In this document: piece by piece, positions 37,803 through 47,964 of the stretch
How positions within the stretch are numbered: the stretch's first letter is position 1
Layout of the letters: every line of letters starts with the position of its first letter
DNA from: Jaenimonas drosophilae
Taxonomy: Eukaryota; Euglenozoa; Kinetoplastea; Trypanosomatida; Trypanosomatidae
Direction: 5' to 3'
Length of the DNA stretch: 64,000 nt
Assembly (NCBI GenBank): GCA_030849065.1
Contig: JASAON010001576.1
Coordinates: forward strand, 1-64,000
The notes under the pieces: model-generated
The model's input: the letters and a program-made list of their open reading frames with translations, nothing else
Told to the model about the DNA's origin: nothing
Databases searched by the model: none
Made by a program: the position numbers and the translations under genes

Positions 37803-39164
37803 ATGCGTCGCGTTGTGATTGAGACGCCACGTGTGGCAGCAGCTCGAGCCTTTAGCCGACGAAGTGCGCGATCGCGGCAGATGCCCAGCACCCACACCAT
37901 CCATCCTCAGAACAACAACAGTAGCAGCTCCTCCATGGATGTCATTACACCTCACTTGGTACCACTGCGTTGTCCAGGAGGTCCACGTATTAAGTCGGAA
38001 GGTGTGAAGCACCTCTACAAGGTGCCACACGCTGGCTTCCTCAGCAAGTACGACCACCGTTTCATCCTCAACCTGAAGCTAACACACCAAATTGCGTCGT
38101 ACCTCAGCAAAACAACACTCCGGACGCACGACAAGGTGTTGGTGGAGCTTGGCCCCGGTGTGGGAACCCTCACCCGCAGCCTCCTCACGCGGCCCTGTGT
38201 TGGGGTGTTGGGGGTGGAGATGGATGGCCGCTTTCAACCACATTTGGAACAGATACGTACCTACACCAACGGCAAGTTTCAGTGGGTGCAGGCAGATGTG
38301 CTCAAGGTGAACGAGGTGGAGCTTCTGAAGCAGAACTTTCCCAGCTTTGTGGCACACAATGCACGCGTGCGACCAACACCAGAAGCCTCGGCTTCTTCTT
38401 CTTCCTCCGTGGAAGAAGGTGGAGAGAGTGAGGGGGCGCCGCTGCGATCCGCCGCGCGGGAGCGCATCCTCCGCGAACGCCGCCGTCGTGGATTCACTGC
38501 GGAGGAAATGCACGGTGGACCTCGCCCCTCCACTTCATCACCTTCATCATCTTCAGCCGCCTTTGGCCTCACCGATCATTGGTGGTCTGCTGGAGATGCC
38601 AAGGTGGAGGTGTTGGCCAACCTCCCCTTCAACATCATCTCCGAGCTCCTCCTACGCTACTGCGTGGATTGCTCGCGCAAGTCCGGTGTTTTTGTCTTTG
38701 GCCGCGTGCCGATTCACGTCTTCACGCAGGCGGAGGTGGCGGAGCGCATCACCGCCGCGGCAGGCTCGATGCTCTTCTCCCGCCTCTCCATCCTCTGCCA
38801 GGCCTTCTTCCGTGTGCGGCTGAAGCAAACCTTCGTTGAATCCACCTTCTATCCGCGTACCGAGGTAGGCGGGGCCTTCCTCACGCTGGAGCCACGCACC
38901 TGCCCGCTCGGGGGTGAGGAGGTGGATGGAGCCACCCTTCTTCACTTCGTAGACCTCCTCATGAAGCCAGGCCAGCGAGGAATGGTATTGATGAAGGCAC
39001 TGCAAAAGATGGCACCAGTGGAGGTGGTACACTACATGCTGCAGGAGCTGCGCATCGATGGCGGTATGACGGTGTTGGATCTCAGCGTGGAGGAGATGGT
39101 GCGGCTGGCGGTGTTGTGGAGGAACTATCTCGCCGCCTCACAGCAACAACCATCAGCGGCATGA
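37803..39164 (+). CDS. rRNA adenine dimethyltransferase (KsgA/TFB1M type), probably mitochondrial
   Basis: 453 residues from the ATG at 37803; the frame begins two codons earlier with TTG. The family dimethylates two adjacent adenines near the 3' end of small-subunit rRNA, and mitochondrial members (TFB1M/mtTFB) act on 12S/9S-type rRNA. Evidence: KYDHRFILNLKLTHQIASYL, the SAM-binding motif VELGPGVGTLTRSL near residue 113, the acidic residue after VLGVEMD, QADVLK, and the catalytic motif NLPFNI near 273. Between the last two motifs lies an ~80-residue Ser/Glu/Arg-rich insert (nt 38355-38600), unusual for the family. The N terminus (MRRVVIETPRVAAARAFSRRSARSRQ) is Arg-rich and almost free of acidic residues, typical of a mitochondrial presequence. 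The later FYPRTEVGGAFLTL block is also family-typical. Confidence 0.9.
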   Translation: MRRVVIETPRVAAARAFSRRSARSRQMPSTHTIHPQNNNSSSSSMDVITPHLVPLRCPGGPRIKSEGVKHLYKVPHAGFLSKYDHRFILNLKLTHQIASYLSKTTLRTHDKVLVELGPGVGTLTRSLLTRPCVGVLGVEMDGRFQPHLEQIRTYTNGKFQWVQADVLKVNEVELLKQNFPSFVAHNARVRPTPEASASSSSSVEEGGESEGAPLRSAARERILRERRRRGFTAEEMHGGPRPSTSSPSSSSAAFGLTDHWWSAGDAKVEVLANLPFNIISELLLRYCVDCSRKSGVFVFGRVPIHVFTQAEVAERITAAAGSMLFSRLSILCQAFFRVRLKQTFVESTFYPRTEVGGAFLTLEPRTCPLGGEEVDGATLLHFVDLLMKPGQRGMVLMKALQKMAPVEVVHYMLQELRIDGGMTVLDLSVEEMVRLAVLWRNYLAASQQQPSAA

Positions 39165-39477
39165 AAGGGATGGAGGAGAGGTGCTGCCTACCCTCCTCAC
39201 ATCATTCACATGAATCTTAAAGACGTACCCATCACTGGCTTGCTTTGAGAGAACACACACACACCATGTTCGATGTTGTTGGTATTGATGATGGCACTCC
39301 ACAACTACTTCCTCTTCACTCTCATGGATGCATCTCGTGTCTTAGGCACTAGGTGTAGTGGTGGTGGTGGTGGTGGTGCAGGCCAACATACAGGCCCAAC
39401 GCAACCTTCCTACACCTCCCTTCGCTATCCACCTCCTGTGCGCATTTGCTGCGGCAGCACACGAAGGACTTCTATAG
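39165..39477. other. Intergenic region
   Basis: Contains a GGT repeat (39357-39377) and a short ORF in another frame that I regard as spurious. A pyrimidine-rich stretch with AG near 39456 may be the acceptor for the next gene. Confidence 0.45.
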
Positions 39478-40284
39478 ATGCCTGTGCGTGGAGAAGTGGC
39501 GCACCGGAGCTCATCCAACAACCCCGCACGCTGCAGCCCACCACGTACCTTTGCACCCATTCATGGGGATACTCCAGATCCCACACCTCCCCCACCCCAG
39601 AATCGAGTGCTGCAACGCATGCCGCACTGCGCCGCCAGTCGCAAAACCTTCACCTCCCCCTCACCCCTTCACGACGAGCGCACCCACGCACACAACGTTG
39701 ACGTTGCGGAACTCACACTGAGCATGATTGAGGCACACAACAACGGCAACCCTATGGAGGAGATCAACCTCCCCCTACACAACAAGATGAAGGAGAAGGA
39801 GGTGGCCAACGTTAGGTCTGAACGCTTCCAGGAGGTGGTGGAGCAGCGCAACCAACTTGTGCGCCTCCTCAGTGAGTTCCGCACGCGCGGCAATGCCGCC
39901 CTCTGCCGCCTCTTCGATATGTTGAAGAGCGAGCAATCACGAAGTGAGGAGCTCGCTGCCATGGTGGATGGCTTGCAGCTCGAGAACGCCCGCCTACGTC
40001 TTTTGGTGGTACACCACCCACAACATGGATCGTCTTCCTCGAACTTCAGCGAGGAACTTGCGATGCAGCAACAACAGCCACCCACCGTGCGTGAGCGGAA
40101 GCTGCAGGAGCAGGTTGACGCACAAAAGAAAGTCCTGCAGCAGCTAAGTGGGCTCATGCAGGAGGCCGACGCGGAAGTCATCGCACTACGTGGCGAGCTC
40201 CACGACGCCCGCCAACAATACAACAATCTGCGGCACCAGTGCTCCAACAACGCACAGCCATGGTCACCATCATCGCAGAGCTAG
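39478..40284 (+). CDS. Coiled-coil protein of unknown function
   Basis: 268 residues, not recognised. The N-terminal ~70 residues are Pro/Ser/His-rich and probably disordered (TPDPTPPPPQ). Residues ~75-250 are predominantly helical with heptad-like spacing: FQEVVEQRNQLVRLLSEF, RSEELAAMVDGLQLENARL, and LQEQVDAQKKVLQQLSGLM. A Gln run from CAA/CAG codons (nt ~40066-40080) separates two helical blocks. The size and coiled coil would suit a basal-body, flagellar or cytoskeletal component, common among kinetoplastid unknowns, but nothing specific supports this. The start is the first ATG of the frame after an AG. Confidence 0.65.
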   Translation: MPVRGEVAHRSSSNNPARCSPPRTFAPIHGDTPDPTPPPPQNRVLQRMPHCAASRKTFTSPSPLHDERTHAHNVDVAELTLSMIEAHNNGNPMEEINLPLHNKMKEKEVANVRSERFQEVVEQRNQLVRLLSEFRTRGNAALCRLFDMLKSEQSRSEELAAMVDGLQLENARLRLLVVHHPQHGSSSSNFSEELAMQQQQPPTVRERKLQEQVDAQKKVLQQLSGLMQEADAEVIALRGELHDARQQYNNLRHQCSNNAQPWSPSSQS

Positions 40285-40642
40285 ACGTCGGATGGTGGCA
40301 CCTGCTCAAGCAAAAACAACAACGTACTCACTCTTTTCTTCACGATTGTGCTGAAGTGGTGGATGATTGTGTGGGCGATCATACAGGCGGACACGCATGC
40401 CACCTCCTTCAGCCGGGCAACACACTTCAGCCTCTTCTGTTTGGTTGTCTTGTTGCTATGTTTGTGGTGCTGCCAACGACCTCATCGCTCTTCCTCCTCC
40501 ACTTACTCTTCAGTAGCTCGTGTTTGTGTGTGGCGCACACATCATATCGAAGCACTACCCACGTCCATCACCATAGTGTGTATGTGTGCCTGTGTGTAGT
40601 CGTGCCTTCACTCCGCATCAAACCTCTCAACCTTCATCATTT
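40285..40642. other. Intergenic region with predicted spliced-leader acceptor
   Basis: A pyrimidine tract (40478-40510) ends in CAG at 40511-40513, 130 bases before the ATG of the actin-related gene. No gene is seen. Confidence 0.5.
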
Positions 40643-42022
40643 ATGGAGCATCCCGCACCCACTGTCGTGGTGGATGTGGGCTCCTACTCCACCAAGATTG
40701 GCCTCGGCTCGAGCTCCACACCAGAGTGCGTACCTAACCTCGCAGGAACCTTCAAGTACCGCCGTGCGGTGCTGCCGGTGAAGAAGAGTGCCGATGTGAG
40801 CATCTCACCGGATTCGTTGGTGGTGGGTAAGGCGGTAGAGCGCTACCGCGGCCTCCTCCGCCTAACCTATCCTGTGGAGTACGGCACCGTGAAGCACTGG
40901 CCTGCCATGGAGGCCATTTTGCACCAAGCGAAGCAGAGCCTTCATCATCCATCTGCCGAGACAACATCGACGACGGCGTCGTGGTCGGCCCAGCACAACG
41001 CTGATTCGTACGTGGCGCTCGTTGAAGCGCCAGTGGCCTCACGGAAACAGCGTCAGCGGCTTGTGGAGTGCCTCCTGGAAGGAGGTGCGGCGGGAGAGGG
41101 GCCCCGTGGCATCTTCTGCGGTGCTGCACCGCTGCTCGCACTCTACAGCACGGGCTCCATGACGGGTCTTGCACTGGAGGTGGGCGAAGGTGTGGTGAGT
41201 ACGGCGGCCGCCGTCCAGGGCTTCGCCATAACCGCCGCGATGCAACGCGAGGATGTTGGCGGGGCAACGGGGTCCGCCCTCACGACGCACCTCGAGCGCC
41301 TCATGCGCCAACACGGCACCTGGCAGAGTCTCGCTGCTTCAACAACAACAACAGGTGCTGGAAGTGAAAGTGAAGAGGAGCGGATTCGTCAAGGTCGTGC
41401 GCTCGGGGATCTTCTTGGCACCACCAATGGCCGTGAAGTGGTGCGCGGTGTGAAGGAGCGTTGCTGCCGTGTGAGCCCCACCCCACTACCCAACCTGTGG
41501 TCCTGCCTCGCACGCTCCACCCACGCCGAACGCGGTGGCAGCACAGCGGAACTGCACGCAGCCGTACAGCTCGGCGCGCGTGGTGAAGCGGCACGCCCGC
41601 AGCTCCATCGGCTGCCCGATGGAACGGAGATCCTTGTGGGCTCCGAGGCGATGTACGCGCCTGAGGTGCTCTTCAATCCGGCACTCATTGGCGGCGAGGG
41701 CCGCTCCATCAGCGAGATACTTCACGCAACGTGGCAACAAGCAGATTTGGAGCTACGTCCTCAACTACTGGAAAACGTGGTGCTCACCGGTGGCACCAGC
41801 CTCGTGACGGGTTTTGGTGCTCGGGTGCTGAATGAGCTTCTGCAGCTTGCTCCACGAGAGCAGAAGGTGCGCGTGGTAGCACCAGCGGAGCGTGGGCATG
41901 CGGCGTGGACGGGAGCAGCCATGCTATCGCAACTCTCCACCTTCGCGACAGACATGGTGGTGAGCCGTGCGGAGTACCTCGAGCACGGAGAGGCCATTCT
42001 TCAATCACGTCTGTTTGCCTGA
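40643..42022 (+). CDS. Actin-related protein (ARP)
   Basis: 459 residues from the ATG at 40643, which places the first beta strand (TVVVDVGSYSTKIGLG, the phosphate-1 loop with Asp and Lys) near the N terminus as in actins; the frame upstream starts only with GTG. Other actin-fold landmarks: YPVEYGTVKHWPAMEAI, the phosphate-2 region LALEVGEGVV, the adenosine motif ENVVLTGGTSLVTGF, and the terminal EYLEHGEAILQSRLF, which matches the C-terminal helix of actins and ARP1. In the phosphate-2 loop Glu179 and Glu182 replace the Asp residues usual in actin, so nucleotide hydrolysis may be altered. A Thr/Gly insert and a His/Pro/Arg-rich stretch lie in the middle. The subclass (ARP1/dynactin versus a lineage-specific ARP) is not settled. 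Confidence 0.85.
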   Translation: MEHPAPTVVVDVGSYSTKIGLGSSSTPECVPNLAGTFKYRRAVLPVKKSADVSISPDSLVVGKAVERYRGLLRLTYPVEYGTVKHWPAMEAILHQAKQSLHHPSAETTSTTASWSAQHNADSYVALVEAPVASRKQRQRLVECLLEGGAAGEGPRGIFCGAAPLLALYSTGSMTGLALEVGEGVVSTAAAVQGFAITAAMQREDVGGATGSALTTHLERLMRQHGTWQSLAASTTTTGAGSESEEERIRQGRALGDLLGTTNGREVVRGVKERCCRVSPTPLPNLWSCLARSTHAERGGSTAELHAAVQLGARGEAARPQLHRLPDGTEILVGSEAMYAPEVLFNPALIGGEGRSISEILHATWQQADLELRPQLLENVVLTGGTSLVTGFGARVLNELLQLAPREQKVRVVAPAERGHAAWTGAAMLSQLSTFATDMVVSRAEYLEHGEAILQSRLFA

Positions 42023-42381
42023 GACATCAGCAGTACAAACCTCCCTTTCACACTTGTGTAGCAACACGAAGTGGCTGCCATCGTCATCTTGGTGAAGCTT
42101 TGTTCCATGTGCCACCACTCCATCCTCCTTCTACTTCACGTGTTGTACCTCTGGTAGCGAAGCCCCTCCCCCCCTTTCCCTCCCTCAACTAGTCTTCTAA
42201 CGCTGTGAGGTGTGGGAATACACACACCCACACACATATTTCCATATATACACTTCGCACCCCATCGTGGTGCCCTCCGTTTCACTGGAGCAACAACCGT
42301 GAGCTCCACACACACACACACCCTCTCACGTGTGCATACCAAACACACCAATACGCAGCAATATAGTAGTACCTACAGACG
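42023..42381. other. Intergenic region
   Basis: Contains a C/T-rich tract (42163-42197), CA runs and an imperfect TATATA stretch (42245-42250). No gene is seen. Confidence 0.5.
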
Positions 42382-43959
42382 ATGCCTCACCCCATTGCCG
42401 TCACGGACACCAACTCCATTGAGTACGTCCTCGAGCAAGCGACTGAGGAGCTCTACCACGATGAGCGCACCTACTGGAAGGCCGTAGAGGAGCACCGGCT
42501 GATGCTTGTGCGGCAGTTCGTCCACAGTATCGATGACTACCTTGAATCACGTGGGGTGGTGGTGCCCCCACCAGCAGCTGCGGCGGCGGCAGATCAGAAC
42601 ACACCCTCCACGGGCGTAGCGGGCAGCAGCAGCAAAGGCCCACACAGCCACAGTGGGGTGGATTCATCACTAAACGTGAGCAATCGCCCTCTGCGCCCAT
42701 CTTCCACCGTTTCGGATGGCACCATGCTGAGCTCCGTAGGTGCAGTGCCATACTATGTGCGCTCGATGCGTGGGGTGCCCTTCTACGTACCACTGCCCCG
42801 CTCACACCCTTCTTCGCCCACCATGGATGCCAAAGCGCCGGCAGCAGGAAGCGGAGGTGCTGCCGCCGATGCCCTTGCTGGCAGCGGCATCTGGCAATCC
42901 AGCCACAAGCGAAGGAGCCTCGGTAGCGCCAACAACGTCAGCATCGATGCTCCCGAAGCGGAGCCAGCCGGAGATGCTGCTGCCGTTCCTGCAAGTGCGC
43001 AGTACCCCGTCGTACGTGCGCTACACTACACCCCACCCGCTGTTCTCACCCCACCCACCCAACCAGCCGCCGCTGGTGGTGAAGATAGCAGCTCCAACCA
43101 CAGCTCCGCGGGCAGTGCAGGGACTGGGCAGGCCGCCATTAACTGGCCGAACGGCTCTGTCTTTGGCCAGGCCGTTGCCTCCCCCAACGCCAGCAGCTCC
43201 TCCCCACTGGGGCCCACACACAACAACCTCCCGCCCTCCTCCTCCAACGGCTCCCCGGCGGAGCCACCCCCACAGCCCCCCACCCAGTGGCAGCACCGGC
43301 GCATCTCCTCCGATGGTGGTGCCGCGCCACTACCGAGTGGTGTGGGGCGAACACCAGACAAGGCGGGCGAGCGCAGCCACCGAGGGAGCTCGTCCCCAGC
43401 AGAGGCGGCCGACACCCGCGCCCACGTGCCCAACTCCACCGACGCCAGCAACACCAACACCCGCAACAACAACCTGAACGGCAGCAGCATCACGGGCCCA
43501 CAAGGTGGTACCCAACGCATCTCACAAATCAACTCCGCCGTGACGTACATGGCCCGGGTAAATCACGTGTTGCAGCGGCTCGGAGTGATTCCCGTGTCGT
43601 CGTCCTCCACATCCCCTCCGACGCAGGTACCCTCACCTCCGCCCCCGCTCGCGACGGGTGTTGCAGCTCCGCTTCACCGCCGCTTTGCCCGCTCGGCACC
43701 CACACAACGCGTGAGTGCTGCAGTTCCATCGTGTTTAGGAGGGGAGAGCGAAAACCCAACCATTCCAGGCTCAGCCATGGCCGATCCTACTGGAGCCGGA
43801 GCCAACGTCTCTGTGAGTGCATCGCTGCCCCCGCGTCGCTCCGGGAGCCCAGCCCCACCATCGGCGGAGGTCGCGCTGCAGCTGCAGAAAAAGATGGATC
43901 TCATTCAACACGCTCGTCGGCTCTTCACGAGCAGTGGTAGTGGAGAAGAAGCCACGTAG
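42382..43959 (+). CDS. Low-complexity protein of unknown function
   Basis: 525 residues, not recognised. The first ~58 residues look ordered and helical (NSIEYVLEQATEELYHDERT, RLMLVRQFVHSIDDYL). The rest is largely Ala, Ser, Pro, Gly and Asn, probably disordered, with two better-formed stretches: VPYYVRSMRGVPFYVPL (nt ~42745-42800) and a helix around ISQINSAVTYMARVNHVLQRL (nt ~43520-43580). The C terminus is again helical (LQLQKKMDLIQHARRLF). This pattern of short helical modules linked by disorder suits an adaptor or cytoskeleton-associated protein, but no function is claimed. Confidence 0.65.
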   Translation: MPHPIAVTDTNSIEYVLEQATEELYHDERTYWKAVEEHRLMLVRQFVHSIDDYLESRGVVVPPPAAAAAADQNTPSTGVAGSSSKGPHSHSGVDSSLNVSNRPLRPSSTVSDGTMLSSVGAVPYYVRSMRGVPFYVPLPRSHPSSPTMDAKAPAAGSGGAAADALAGSGIWQSSHKRRSLGSANNVSIDAPEAEPAGDAAAVPASAQYPVVRALHYTPPAVLTPPTQPAAAGGEDSSSNHSSAGSAGTGQAAINWPNGSVFGQAVASPNASSSSPLGPTHNNLPPSSSNGSPAEPPPQPPTQWQHRRISSDGGAAPLPSGVGRTPDKAGERSHRGSSSPAEAADTRAHVPNSTDASNTNTRNNNLNGSSITGPQGGTQRISQINSAVTYMARVNHVLQRLGVIPVSSSSTSPPTQVPSPPPPLATGVAAPLHRRFARSAPTQRVSAAVPSCLGGESENPTIPGSAMADPTGAGANVSVSASLPPRRSGSPAPPSAEVALQLQKKMDLIQHARRLFTSSGSGEEAT

Positions 43960-44643
43960 CTCCTTCCTCCACAGTAGGACAAGATGAGCAGAAATGCATG
44001 AGTTGATAGTGTTGCCGGGGCTTTTTTTCATCTCTTTTATCGCCGCTCGACTGTGGTCGTGAACGCATTCCTGCTGATGCCAACATAGTTGTCTGCCTAG
44101 CGCGCAACAACAGAACATGTTTGTGGTGTATGGCTAGCAACTCACATAACTACTTCTCCCCCCCCCCTTCTCACCCATCCGACTACCCACACACGCACAG
44201 TAGCCACCATACACACACGGGATCTTACATCTCACCTCGTGGCTGATCGTTTTTTTTCGGTTTCTTTCCTTCTTTAGACAACGTAGAACAACACAAAACA
44301 CCAGATATTTTTCATCTACTTCACACATCCAACAACACCCTAGGGCAGCGGCACTAGTGGTCTGGAGAGACGCATCATCTCCTCCTCCTCCCCATCCAAT
44401 CGACTACCATTCACAAGTGAGCAACAAACTCTCCTACTCCTCATCTTCCGCCCCTCCATTTACCGTTTGCGGATAAGAGTTAAGCGTTGGTGCATGCGCA
44501 GACCGCAGGTAAACCAACAAGACGCTGAGAAAGTTCCCATTGACAGGTGCAACGTAACAACAACAACAACCAAGTACGAACTTCCTCACTCGCTCTCTAC
44601 CAGCACAGAGTGTGTGTGTGTGTGTGTGTGTGTTTGATTGGCA
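43960..44643. other. Intergenic region
   Basis: Contains T-rich (44248-44275) and C-rich (44157-44167) tracts, a CAA run (44558-44571) and a (TG)n run just before the next gene. No gene is seen. Confidence 0.5.
44610..44633 (+). repeat. (TG)n dinucleotide microsatellite
   Basis: About twelve TG units lie immediately upstream of the start codon at 44644. Similar TG/CA runs occur at 37293-37310, 52503-52522 and 52678-52700. Confidence 0.9.
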
Positions 44644-46593
44644 ATGCATGTGTCATACGAGGAACGAAACGACTCTTTCGTACGGCCTAATCACGCCTCC
44701 TCTTCCGGAGAAACGTCGGCATCCACCACAGGAACCGCCGTGCCAATATCTTCACGCCCAAACAGTCTAGTGGACGACGTACGCCGGGAGTATCATCAAA
44801 TGATTAGCTCTGGTGATTCCCGCAGAATGGCAGACTCGTCTTCGGCATCTGAAGATGAGGTCCACGAGCGCAGCCTCGACAACAGCGATCCGTTTCAAGA
44901 CGGCATGGCAACGCGAATGGGGAGCAGCGCCAAGGTGGAGTTCGTGGCGGCACCAACCGTGGTCCAGCCACCTCACCTTCACCGCCAACCGCCGAGCCAC
45001 ATTCACGTTCCATCCTCCCTCGGTATCACCACACCAGAACCTCCTGGGAGTAGCAATCACACCTTGCACAACGATGAGGCCAAGAGTGGTGCGGAGGCCG
45101 CTGACGGTGACGATGATGATGGGTTTGGAGACTTTGAAGAGGCAGCGGTGGCTGAGCACTCATTTGCACGTGGAACCACCAACAGCATCGGCAGTCTCAA
45201 TCCGGACCCTCCCTTCAGCCTGGCTGGAGATGGAGAGGTTGCCTCCTTGGCCAACACCACACGCACCATCACCAACGCCAGCCTCTTCAGCAACGACTCC
45301 ACCACGGCAGTTGGCGCTATTCGCACCTGGGCAGGACGGCAGCCCCTCAACGTGAGCGCACGCGGCAGCAAACAACAGCAGCTTCCTCCACACCTTCAGC
45401 ATTCACACCTTAGTCAAAGCAACAAGAACAACAACAGCACCTCCGCCTCGGCTGAAGATGCAGCGGGGGGAGACTTCTTCCCGCTGCCGGCCTACGCCGC
45501 TCCGGTGGCCGTTACGCCACTGCGGCGTTCGAACCCCGATGCCCCCGAAAACAAAAACTTTTGGTCTGCGAGCCCCTCACTCTGTGGTGTTGAAGCCTCT
45601 GAGAGCCAGTGGGGCACGATGATGATGATGGATGGAACCAATGGGCGGCTGGGCTCACCACTGAGCTCCCGCTTTGGCACCGCTGCCACCAATGCGAAGG
45701 GCAGCAGCAGCCAAGATGAAGGGAGCTCTGACCTCTACTCCGCCCAGGACGGCACCGTGAATCTCGCCATGGTGGCGGAGCTCAACCACTGCCGAAGCCG
45801 ACGAACGAGCCCCCAACACCCACGAAGTGCTGCGGTGGATGCCGCCCGACTACGCAAGTGTTTTGGCCTGCTGTTACGTGAGGCGGCCACCAAGCCTACA
45901 GCAGCAGCACTAGCCTCTCCTGCTCATGTGGCCGCAGAGGCATCGAGCCCAACGCTGAGTCGTGTTGCACAGAGTAGCCCCCACCGCACCAACCTCAACC
46001 ACAGTCAGTATACTACGCACGCACCAAGTGTCGGTGCGACGTACTTCAGCTCCTTGCTGACCTCCGCCAAGGATGAAGACAGCGTCACTCGCGTCTTTGA
46101 GGCCCTCGCCTTCACTCGTACAGCCACAGCCACCGCAACAACAGCAGCCGGTGCAGAGGCTGGGGCGACGACGGCAGGACGCCCCCACTCAACGGCCACC
46201 CGCTCCCCCGTCCATGGTGGTGGGGGTGCGGCCTCCGTGGTTGGCAATGATTCGTTGTGGTTTGCCGAGGCAGTGCCGGCAGAGAACTCATTTGCGGGTG
46301 AGGGCATGTGGCAGGGCTCACCGCGGTGTGGGGCTGAAGGGCAGCTGTGGAGCTGTCAGGAGCTAACGCAGCAAACAGGTGGTCCAGGTGCCGTGGATGC
46401 TGATGCTGATGATGATGATGATGTTGTTCCTACCGTGGCCGTGAGCCCAGCAGAAAGCTCACACAGCTGCAGCGCGTCTGCTGGAGATCCAAGCCACGCA
46501 GGCCTCGTTCACCCCGAACACAGACTCCTACAGTACCTAGAGCATGAATGGCAGAAGAGGCGCAGCCTTCGCTCGATTGGGGCCTTGGCATGA
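44644..46593 (+). CDS. Low-complexity protein with aftiphilin-like acidic FGDFE motif
   Basis: 649 residues from the ATG at 44644 (the frame opens two codons earlier with TTG). Most of it is Ser, Ala, Thr and Asn-rich. Near residue 155-170 is an acidic cluster, DDDDGFGDFEEA, of the kind that binds the ear domains of gamma-adaptin and GGA proteins; aftiphilin and similar trafficking accessory proteins carry such motifs. A second ordered segment near the middle (AARLRKCFGLLLREAA) and a C-terminal helix (HRLLQYLEHEWQKRRSL) are the only other structured parts. A role in clathrin or AP-1 trafficking is a hypothesis from the motif alone; the gene call is firmer. Confidence 0.65.
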   Translation: MHVSYEERNDSFVRPNHASSSGETSASTTGTAVPISSRPNSLVDDVRREYHQMISSGDSRRMADSSSASEDEVHERSLDNSDPFQDGMATRMGSSAKVEFVAAPTVVQPPHLHRQPPSHIHVPSSLGITTPEPPGSSNHTLHNDEAKSGAEAADGDDDDGFGDFEEAAVAEHSFARGTTNSIGSLNPDPPFSLAGDGEVASLANTTRTITNASLFSNDSTTAVGAIRTWAGRQPLNVSARGSKQQQLPPHLQHSHLSQSNKNNNSTSASAEDAAGGDFFPLPAYAAPVAVTPLRRSNPDAPENKNFWSASPSLCGVEASESQWGTMMMMDGTNGRLGSPLSSRFGTAATNAKGSSSQDEGSSDLYSAQDGTVNLAMVAELNHCRSRRTSPQHPRSAAVDAARLRKCFGLLLREAATKPTAAALASPAHVAAEASSPTLSRVAQSSPHRTNLNHSQYTTHAPSVGATYFSSLLTSAKDEDSVTRVFEALAFTRTATATATTAAGAEAGATTAGRPHSTATRSPVHGGGGAASVVGNDSLWFAEAVPAENSFAGEGMWQGSPRCGAEGQLWSCQELTQQTGGPGAVDADADDDDDVVPTVAVSPAESSHSCSASAGDPSHAGLVHPEHRLLQYLEHEWQKRRSLRSIGALA

Positions 46594-47964
46594 TCATCTC
46601 TCTGCTAATGTCCTGCGTGTTTGTTTGTTTTGTATGTTATGTTGGTAGTAGTGGATATCTTCATCATTCATCCTCTCCCACTGTTCCTCCTCAGCCCACG
46701 TATACGCACGAGCAAATACTACCGCAGATATCTGTGTAGGCAGGCAGCAAGTAAGAACCCTCACCGCCATCACCATACAACTCCAGCGTCATTGTCTTTT
46801 CTGCTGATGTTGCACACGCAGGAAAGTCTGCGGTGTGGGTACGTGCGTGTGAGAGGGTTGTCTGCGATAGTTGTGTGATACGAGAGGAAGCAGAGTAGTG
46901 GGGGAGGAAAGCAGGGCTTGCAACACGTGGGTTTTTTTGGTTTTGTGTTGTTGCCTTCATTGTGTGGTTTCTTCACGTTTTGATGGTTTTCTTCGTTGTC
47001 CTCCAGTGATCCTTCTTTCTTTGTTGGGGATGGTGATGGGTGGGTACGACCTGGTGTCGGTGTGGTGAGAGCGAGTGACAGTGGATGATGCATCATCTCA
47101 ACTCGCGGGTATACACACGCAGGCAGACCACTCACACACCTCCTCCCCCTTCCCCCTCCAAGTGACTTTCCATCGTTGGTTGTTTTTACCTTCGTTCTTC
47201 CCCAAAATCTGAGCTTGGCTCGATGCTATTTTTGATCCCGACGGGTGTGTCTTTTGAGCATGGTGGCGTGTACGCCGATCGTGGTGAATGGAGCAACAAC
47301 AGCAGCGTGAGCTCTGTTGTAGGTGTTGTGTGTGAGGAAGGGCGCATCCCACAAAAGGGGGGGTGGGTCTCCGCCCTTGATGTTGATGTGTTTGTTCCAC
47401 AACCACCCCTCACTCACACCCGCTTCACATGTGCCCCTTTCTTCATTGCAAGAGTGGGGCGAACTCCCCCAACCTAATCAACCCAGTGATTCCTTCCCTT
47501 CTGCCACAATGATACACACACACATGCACATGAAGATGAAGGATCTGCGATTGGCTGTTCCGCGCTCCTTCGATGGCCCAGAGCCAAACACTTCCCCCTC
47601 CTCGCACATCACACATGCATACACGCCTTCCCCTCCTCTCTCTCGCACACGCGCACAACATTCACGTCATCTTGTTGTTGCTGTTCTTTGTGCCCACTAC
47701 ATCAGAAATACAATACATCCTTTGCTTGCGTCTGCCTAGTCATCGACTGGACTTTAGAGACCAGCCAACCACAGCCACAAACAACCGAATATCGTTCATC
47801 GGCCGCTGTTTCCCCTGAAGTGAAGCATCAACGCCGGTACCTCGCCCACCTTCAACAGAAGGCCCCCACATTCCGTCAATCTCCTGTGTTGTGCATCCCT
47901 CTTTGCACATCTACACAGTCCTCATATCATACTTCTTCCTCAGCATCTCCAGTTAATCTCCACG
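46594..47964. other. Intergenic region, 1.4 kb
   Basis: G/T-rich from about 46850 to 47080, then pyrimidine-rich. A short plus-strand ORF at 47223-47477 (84 codons) is the only candidate and is not supported by any family. Pyrimidine tracts with AG at 47917-47918 and 47942-47943 precede the aminotransferase gene and may be its splice acceptors. Confidence 0.5.

Noticed and set aside
47223..47477. 84-codon ORF upstream of the first aminotransferase
   Set aside because: No conserved motif, no clear splice acceptor close to its ATG, and too short to separate from chance.
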